Shown here: one piece after another, positions 57,441-64,000 of the stretch
Numbering within the stretch: position 1 is the first letter of the stretch
Layout of the letters: each line of letters starts with the position of its first letter
DNA from: Diphasiastrum complanatum
Taxonomy: Eukaryota; Streptophyta; Lycopodiopsida; Lycopodiales; Lycopodiaceae
NCBI GenBank assembly: GCA_029204225.1
Contig: CM055105.1
Coordinates: 50,544,745-50,608,744, forward strand
DNA: 64,000 nucleotides
Direction of reading: 5' to 3'
The notes under the pieces: model-generated
Database searches by the model: none
What the model saw: only the letters and a program-made list of their open reading frames with translations
Told to the model about the DNA's origin: nothing
Position numbers and translations under genes: made by a program

Positions 57441-58511
57441 GTCATGTAAAGTGGAGATAAATAAAAGTGATGAACAAAAAATGTTGCTTATCTCTCACTA
57501 TAGGATCCAATAATGGTGTGCTACCATCTCATATGCAAGATCTTGCAACAAACTGTGAGATGATTCTCACTAGCTATCTCAATCTCTCCAAAACTAGATC
57601 TACTTCACATCAAATGATGGAGTATGGGCAAAGTTAGGATCAAACACTCTTAGCACGTGTGAAATACACTAAGAAATCAAATTTGACTCAAATACAATGA
57701 TATTGCATGAAACAAAATGGCTAAGATCTCAAAACAGTGCCTAGATCACATATATATGAGATTGGTAAGCATTCAACTGTGATTCTGGATCAAACAAGCA
57801 ATCTTTTGACCAAACCAAATGTGTCCACCCAGGTCTAGGTGCCCTACCTAACCCTCTTCAAAAGCTTATAACTTTTGATTGGCTCAACCAAATGGAATGA
57901 AACTGATTGCATCAGAAACTAGACAAAAATAGCTTCAAAACAAGCTATCTAGCAAGATTTTTGGATCAAACATGAAAGAGAATTCCCAAACTGAAATTGG
58001 ATGTTCCTCACACGTGTCTGAGCACCTGATTCCATACAGTACCAGGTTAGACCCAATCAATGTCCTTTTGATCTCTTTTGATCCAAAATTGAACAAGATA
58101 GCTAGGAAAATGGGCCTTGACAATTTCTAGCTCAAGATTGATGAATAGTTTTCACTCAAATGGATCAAAATGCATGGTAACCTTAGGTAGGCTCTGATAC
58201 CATGTTGAATTTCACACGTGTGGACTGTCCACAACATGTACTTGTGATCTCCTAAGGTGTGTAGATGCACCAAGATCAAGACTAGATTGAGATTCAAGAT
58301 CTATCTTTGATTCTATGGCAAAAACACACTACTACATGCATTAAATCACTTCCAACTCGTGTGGGAAGTGTTCCAAAAGTATTCTAAGTAAAAACAAGCT
58401 GCTCTCCTCGGGTAGAGAGAGAAAAACCATCATGAGCTCTCAGGTAGAGAGAGAAAGCTAGAAATGACACTCAAAATCCACTCAATCTCAAAATCAATTA
58501 GATCCAAAAGG

Positions 58512-59765
58512 AGGAGCTAGTAAAGTCATCAATAAAGGTGACAAAACATGTTGCACCACCTCTTCAGTTTCTTGTGTGGGATGCTCAAAACAATGGATTC
58601 AGAACAAAGCAAGATTAAATCAAATCAAAGTGCTGTCACTCGGATTTTGGACCTATCCCTATCCTCTTTAAGAGCTTATAAGTCTTGCTAGACACATTAG
58701 ATTGATTTGGTTTCAATTTCTATGAAAAGTACAGATCATAAGCTTTCGATCAAGCTATAACACTGTTATCTTTGGACCCAATCCGATTTGATCCAAATAC
58801 ACTTCAGAGAAAGGTGAGAAAAAGTGCAAAACTGCTTTTCTCAATTTCTTGTACAATCAGAGATGTTAGCATGCAAAGCTTAATTTGGCTCTGATACCAT
58901 GACAAAATTTCCAAATTTCACATGTGTGGGGAATGTCCACAAGTATGATGGATCTAATTAAGCTTTGTGATTAGCACAATAACCTGATTCTAGATTGATT
59001 AGCAAGATCTAGTTCAGAAGAAATGGCTTAACCACAATCTAGCATGCTAAGCAACTGAATATGATAGCAACGAATCAATAATGAGCAAAAGTACAAGATA
59101 TCAGTGTATAAGCATTAGCTTCAACACGAGTTAGAGAGAGAAAAGTTGAGAGATAACAAGAAAAATACTTTAGATCCAAAATGGCACTCGAGGTAGAACC
59201 ACATCCATCCATTACAAAATGACATCTAAAGTGACATCTAGAGTCTATGTGACATTTGTCACTTTCCATGCATGAAATTCTACCAACTTTTTACAAGTGT
59301 GCTAGCTCTAATAGCAAAGTACAAATCATTATGCATGTGTCCATTACACTTTGTGCATGCCTTGCATGTCACTATGGATCACTTACACTTAATGCATGTG
59401 AATTGCCACGAGTTTCTACAAGCATGACTTTGCTAATTCTATGTCTACAAACTATATGCAAGTTGTATTCTTCAATCTAGATATTACATAACCATGTAGT
59501 TCGAGTTCTATCTAGGCCAAACTTGGCATTTTGCATTAATGAGCTACATACTTGCATGGTACAACATTTGTAGCAAGCCAAGAAATCAATATGTATTGTT
59601 TTTCAATTTGAACGCATATGCACAAATGTATACAAGTCTTAGTTTGCTTTGCATGCCACTTTTGACAGACTTGACTTAATGCATGTGAAGTGGCTCGAGT
59701 TCCTACCAAGCCAAATTTGGCCTTTTCATGTTCTACATCTCCATGCATGATGGAAAACTTCATCA
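58512..59765 (-). mobile_element. Copia fragment: integrase scrap, leader, PBS and LTR
   Basis: 58512-58575 on the minus strand encodes ATCFVTFIDDFT, an integrase core block. A leader follows toward higher coordinates, then a primer-binding site TGGTATCAGAGC (58899-58888), then an LTR whose end ...AAATTTTGTCA is at 58900. The LTR start is placed near TGATGAAG at 59765, with low certainty. A large internal deletion joins leader to integrase. Confidence 0.6.
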
Positions 59766-60039
59766 ACCCCAAAAGTAAAGATAGATGGATTTCTTATTTT
59801 CTGTAGCTTGTTTACTTCCTATCCTATCCTCAACCCAAGATCCAAGCAATCAAGCATCAAGGAGATGAAGTTAGTTCTCACACACAGGTTTGATCCCATG
59901 AGAGCGATAGCATATCTCAGAATTCAGCACGTATGAAAGATCCACATCTAACTCTAACATCCATTAACCCTAAGCACTAACACTACACAAACATCACTAC
60001 ATCCATTAACCCTACGATCTACAATGAGATAGATACTTG

Positions 60040-60042
<3 letters not shown>

Positions 60043-60115
<73 letters not shown>
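60043..60115. repeat. (CT)n microsatellite
   Basis: About 73 bases of perfect CT. Confidence 0.97.
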
Positions 60116-60117
<2 letters not shown>

Positions 60118-60773
60118 CCTTTCTCTCTCACAAAAAGCATAAGAACATACAATCCCAATAATATTCAGATCCAACAATTAGCAAGATACAACAAAAGCAT
60201 GAGAGATGGAGGAAAAAGGATAGAGAGCAAGGACATTCACAAGTCCATTTCATAAGAGAGCCAATCTGCTTATATTGAAATGAAGATTTGAACATGAGGA
60301 GCAACTCGAGTTTGCCCCTATTTATAGTGGAGAGGAGGGCCTTGGCATCAAAATTCTATTGGCCCATTTCTAACTCCCTAACTATTCAAACTTAAAAAAG
60401 ATTGGGAACCCATTCAATAATTGGAGGGAACCAATTTGAATTTGAATTTGAACCAATTTTGGTGGGAGTCCCAACTTTATTCACTAACTTGACATTTAGG
60501 TCGACGACATCAAAAGTCCCGCAAAAAGGCCTAAAGTCCTTTTATTAACTTTCTAGTTATCAAATAACAATGTGATCATCGGGTTGGACTTACACACGCA
60601 GGGTGCCAAATCCCTCTCACTTACATTCAGTTGTTAGATGCAAAAATAGTCTAATAAAAAGCTCAAGCTAAATATAATCACAGTTTTAAGTGTTCTAATT
60701 TCCCAACAGGATCTTAAAAATTAATTCATACTCACAAAAACAAGAGTACAGTCCACCTGAGAGACTAGAAATG

Positions 60774-60775
<2 letters not shown>

Positions 60776-60804
<29 letters not shown>
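60776..60804. repeat. (GT)n microsatellite
   Basis: About 29 bases of GT. Confidence 0.95.
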
Positions 60805-62229
60805 GTGTTACTGAAAATCGGATTCAATATGAAGTTTAGTTCTGAAATTGATTGAAATAGTAGTGTAATAGCGCAAGTTCCTTAGACGTCAAAGACAACC
60901 ATCGTTTGATCAGAAGCGAAGTAGTCATAGCCATTCGTGTTTTGATCAGAGTGAGTAAACAAGTGCGATCAAACAACGATAAAGTGCATTCAATCACAAC
61001 AAGCATTCATCTACGTTATACACAGATAGAAAAGCATGCTGCTGCTATATTACACTAAAGCACAATAAAATAGCAACTACAACCAAAATGATGGTGTAAT
61101 TGGGAGGCTCAAATAATATGTCTCATGGACGGAGCCTCTCAAGTAATCTATGCTAGGATGATCTGTTTATAGATTGCATTCATGTATTAACTACATTAAA
61201 TGTTTGTCACCTAATTAGGTAAGCCCTTGTACTTGGAAGTATATGGCTTTTGTGACAATTGTACATAGTGTATACTGTCAACCCATAGGGAATGTTGACA
61301 TGGACAAGGACGTCGCGAATTCTCTCACTTCGCATTTTACGTGAAGTGGTTTTCTCTCACTTTGCAAATTTCGGGAAGTGGTTGGGAACGTTCCTCATTC
61401 AAAATAGACGACCTTCGACATTTTCTCTCTCTTCGGGATTTTGCGAAAAAACCGAAGGTGCTCTTAAAAAGGCGAAGTGCCCTCAAAAAGACGAAGATGT
61501 CTTTAAAATAGTTTAACTCATGAAAATAGATGACCTTCGGGAATTTTCTCTCTCTTCACATTTTTCGAGAAAATGTGAAAAAGCCAAAACAATTAAACCT
61601 TTGAACTACACAAGTTAAACTTTTGAGCTACACAAGTGTCACATTTCAGATAAATGCGAAAAAGCTGAAGCTGTTGAAAACATAATTCATTTTTGTAGAC
61701 TGTCACGACACTTAGTATTTTTGCAGACTATTGCGAAAGTAATGTATTTTTGCAAACTTGTTTTGAATGTTAATTTTGTGGAAGCCTTTGAAGATGGCCA
61801 AGTCTTCAATTCCATTCATCCATGCAGAAGAAAGCCTCAAAGTTTCAACTTTTATCTGAAACTCTAAATTTTGTGCATTTACCATTCACTTCCAATATAT
61901 TAACCACTTCCACACTGTTGGTAGTTTTTTTATAGTCGGTTGCCAGATTAATACCACTTTTTCCATCCTACTTTACCTTTATTTTAATCCGACTGACTTT
62001 ATCTCTTTTTACATCCTACCTTACCTTTTTTTCTAACTTACTTTTTTTACATCTGACAGAGATTATACAACTACATACGACACTATTTTTTGCATTTGCA
62101 TCCGAGACTTTTTTTATCATCTAATCACCTGCATCTATTTCTGAATTCAACAGAGTCACATCCAAAACTTGATATGCAATCTTGTAGCCACCACTTAGGC
62201 TTTTCCAATTCTCTAAAAATTGGCCAAGT

Positions 62230-62970
62230 CCAACATGTAATGTGTGAAATTGGAATCGATCAAGTACATAAACCTAATTTGAGTTTTGATCTACAAAAGA
62301 TCCAATCTACATATGCAAGAAACTCGATTTTGGTGTAGAATCCAATCTAGCATGCTAGGATCTTGGGTTTAGAAAGACAACAAATCGTCAATCTTGCCAA
62401 TGTAGAAAAACCAACATCTACACTATGAATGAGATGCAAGATCTAATAGATCTTGATCAAACATCAATCAAAACATGAATTGAAGTTTTTGTCCATACAA
62501 AAACAATAAGCTACTATATTTCACACGTGTGGATCTGAAAATAGCATTTAATGAGCATTCTACACACAAAATTGCAAGATATCACAAATGTAGTGCACCA
62601 ATGGATAGTAGAACCCAAGAGAACCATGCATAAGCATGAATGAGATAAGAGAGAGAATATGTCTTCTTTATCCATGAGTTACATCCTTTTATAACAGGTC
62701 CAAACCTAAATTCAAACTTTGATTTCCCTCCATAATGAAAATCTACTATTTTTAGATTTAATGTATCTACTACTCAAATTTCATCTCTCTAAAATTCGTG
62801 TTCTATAGTTTTCCACACTTTTCAAAAGTGTTTATTCAAAAGCTTTTAGACTAATCTAACTTTGAAAAGTCAAACTCTAAGTCTAATATGAAAATTGGCC
62901 TTAATTGTGTATTTGGCAATTTATGAAACTATGACCAATCTTGACTAAACTAGTTGAAAACTTCACAATA
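62230..62970 (-). repeat. Copia LTR family E, inverted copy
   Basis: Reverse complement resembles 20544-21260: shared CAACTAGTTTA, GGCCAATTTTCATATTAGACT, a TTATAAAAGGATGTAACTCATG TATA region, GGATCCACACGTGT-like and TTTTTGTAYGGACA blocks. Borders are approximate. Confidence 0.65.
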
Positions 62971-63069
62971 GATATACAACTAAGTTATTTGAAAAATGCA
63001 GTGTCACCTTTTTCGCATTTTTCGCCTGTCAAGAATCTCGTGTAAAATCACAGTGTCTCATTTTTCATG

Positions 63070-63760
63070 TGAAAAATAGCCTATTTTGGCAAATCTAGCC
63101 ATGTAGAACTTTGTAAATATTGTGTATAATTGGGTTCCACACATGGAAGGCTAAGATGCCACATGGCAACATACTCCTAATGTAGGTTAGGTCAAGTCAA
63201 GAGAGTTGGCACATGTCTATTTGGTGACTTTATAGGGCCTACACCTAAGTTTAAGGTGAAAATTTGACCAACTAGCTACCTACCAAGCATAACTCTAGGA
63301 TCTAGGCTAGGGTTTCATTTTAGGGCAAGAAGAGTGAGTTAACTTCCTTATTACATGCTGGAAATCCACCTAACTTCAAGAAGGAAGTCGAATTTACTAT
63401 GTATTCCAAGCTCCCATAGTGAGACGATAGAATATTTTTGGAGCTCATTGGCAATCTCAAGCTAGTTCACTATGTACATTGAGTTTTTGTGATCCAAATG
63501 AAACCAAATCCATTTCTACTTGTTTCTCAGCTTAAAGACCATACTACAGCCTATAGTACACACATGTGGGCTTGTATCTCAATGTTGATCAATGCTTTTG
63601 ATTGTTAATGCTTGTTATTTGTCAAATTGCCAATCGAGATCAACTTTTTTGTGTCTAGTTTTTTGATAGATTGTTAAGCAAGCATCCAATCACTCTTGTG
63701 GATCTTTTGTAGATCCATTTATGGCCCTAAAGTACAGTACTTTCACATGGTATCAGAGCC
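63070..63760 (+). mobile_element. 5' LTR (family A) and primer-binding site of a copia element leaving the window
   Basis: LTR 63070-63747 (TGAAAAATAGCC...ACTTTCACA), then TGGTATCAGAGCC (63748-63760), complementary to initiator Met tRNA. A leader follows to the window edge; gag, if present, lies beyond 64000. Confidence 0.88.
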
Positions 63761-64000
63761 AAGTACAAGAGCATAAGCCATTGATCTAATGCAAATCCAT
63801 TTTTAGCAAGTTTTGTTGCTAAAAACTAGTATTGAGAGGGCAAGCTAGAATCTTGATTTTGGTGAGGAGGTTTGATCCCAAACTTGGTAGGAGTACAAAT
63901 ACGTATTGTTCACATGTGTGGGCACCTCTGAACCTGCATTTAATGCATGGTATTCTTTTGATCCAAAGAAATTCAATTTGTTTTCTTTTGATGTAATTTT

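Larger units (their letters stand above)
53960..58511 (-). mobile_element. Copia element family B, minus strand, with an unidentified frame in the pol position
   Basis: Read on the minus strand: partial 5' LTR (58511-58203), primer-binding site TGGTATCAGAGC (58202-58191), leader, gag (about 57440-56697), zinc knuckle and protease with a shortened integrase (56695-55855), integrase C-terminus running into an unidentified frame (55897-54881), polypurine tract (TTTGAGGAGTG), 3' LTR (54755-53960, 796 bp). The LTRs share TGTTGAATTTCACACGTGTGG and the next about 300 bp with few differences, so the element is fairly young. The upstream part of the 5' LTR is replaced at 58511 by another copia. Confidence 0.85.
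59770..62225. other. No recognised gene; microsatellites and GCGAA-rich repeat DNA
   Basis: Includes the (CT)n and (GT)n runs listed separately. 61290-61740 has repeated TTCGCATTTT, GCGAAAAA, CGAAGGTGC words like those in the LTR at 18551-19833, with imperfect duplication of TAGACGACCTTCGACATTTTC (61408 and 61527). Probably a decayed LTR. Confidence 0.5.

Noticed and set aside
60037-60255. Leu-Ser repeat protein frame
   Set aside because: Translation of the (CT)n microsatellite.
1-64000. tRNA or rRNA genes
   Set aside because: No cloverleaf or rRNA core was recognised by eye; TGGTATCAGAGC matches are primer-binding sites. A tRNAscan run would settle it.

Overview
The window is nuclear DNA of a land plant. 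It has spliceosomal introns, two host genes built from many short exons, and long AT-rich stretches filled with Ty1/copia retrotransposons primed by initiator-Met tRNA (TGGTATCAGAGC), plus some Ty3/gypsy. One intron is 8.9 kb and almost all the rest is layered LTR debris. This suits a large, repeat-rich genome such as a gymnosperm or fern; the species cannot be fixed from the sequence.

Layout. 453-10387 (+) holds the last five exons of a nuclear poly(A)-binding protein gene (RRM type). Its large intron carries a complete 5.36-kb hAT transposon (1574-6934, 8-bp TSD TATCAACC), a cluster of GAATCGCGATTC palindromes with poly(T), and the 5' end of a minus-strand copia element. 10388-15930 has no recognisable gene. 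15930-21300 is a chain of copia 3' ends and LTRs in both orientations. 21973-22930 (-) is a broken gene of the N4-cytosine/N6-adenine DNA methyltransferase family, bounded upstream by a putative LTR. 24290-24790 is a decayed gypsy reverse transcriptase. 26403-28804 (-) is an intact six-exon gene for a class I glutamine-amidotransferase-like protein of 273 residues with Ser where the nucleophilic Cys is expected.

30670-37618 is a three-layer nest: a copia element with TGTTGG LTRs, containing a second copia gag-protease segment, itself split by a non-autonomous LTR element (31083-33691, TSD AGGTA). 38603-46750 is another nest: a truncated LTR, a gypsy fragment, and a minus-strand copia split by a complete 2.28-kb mini-copia (41367-43643) whose only ORF fuses the start of gag to the end of RNase H. 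47500-48720 is decayed gypsy. 50860-53340 and 53960-58511 are minus-strand copia elements; the second has an open 338-codon frame in the pol position that starts as integrase C-terminus but shows no reverse-transcriptase motif. The remainder is LTR debris, microsatellites, and a plus-strand LTR plus PBS that runs off the right edge.

Only two loci look like active host genes. The most interesting points are the methyltransferase locus, the Cys-less amidotransferase, the unidentified frame inside the 54-58 kb copia element, the gag/RNase H fusion mini-element, and a CACACGTGTG palindrome that recurs in or next to several LTR families.
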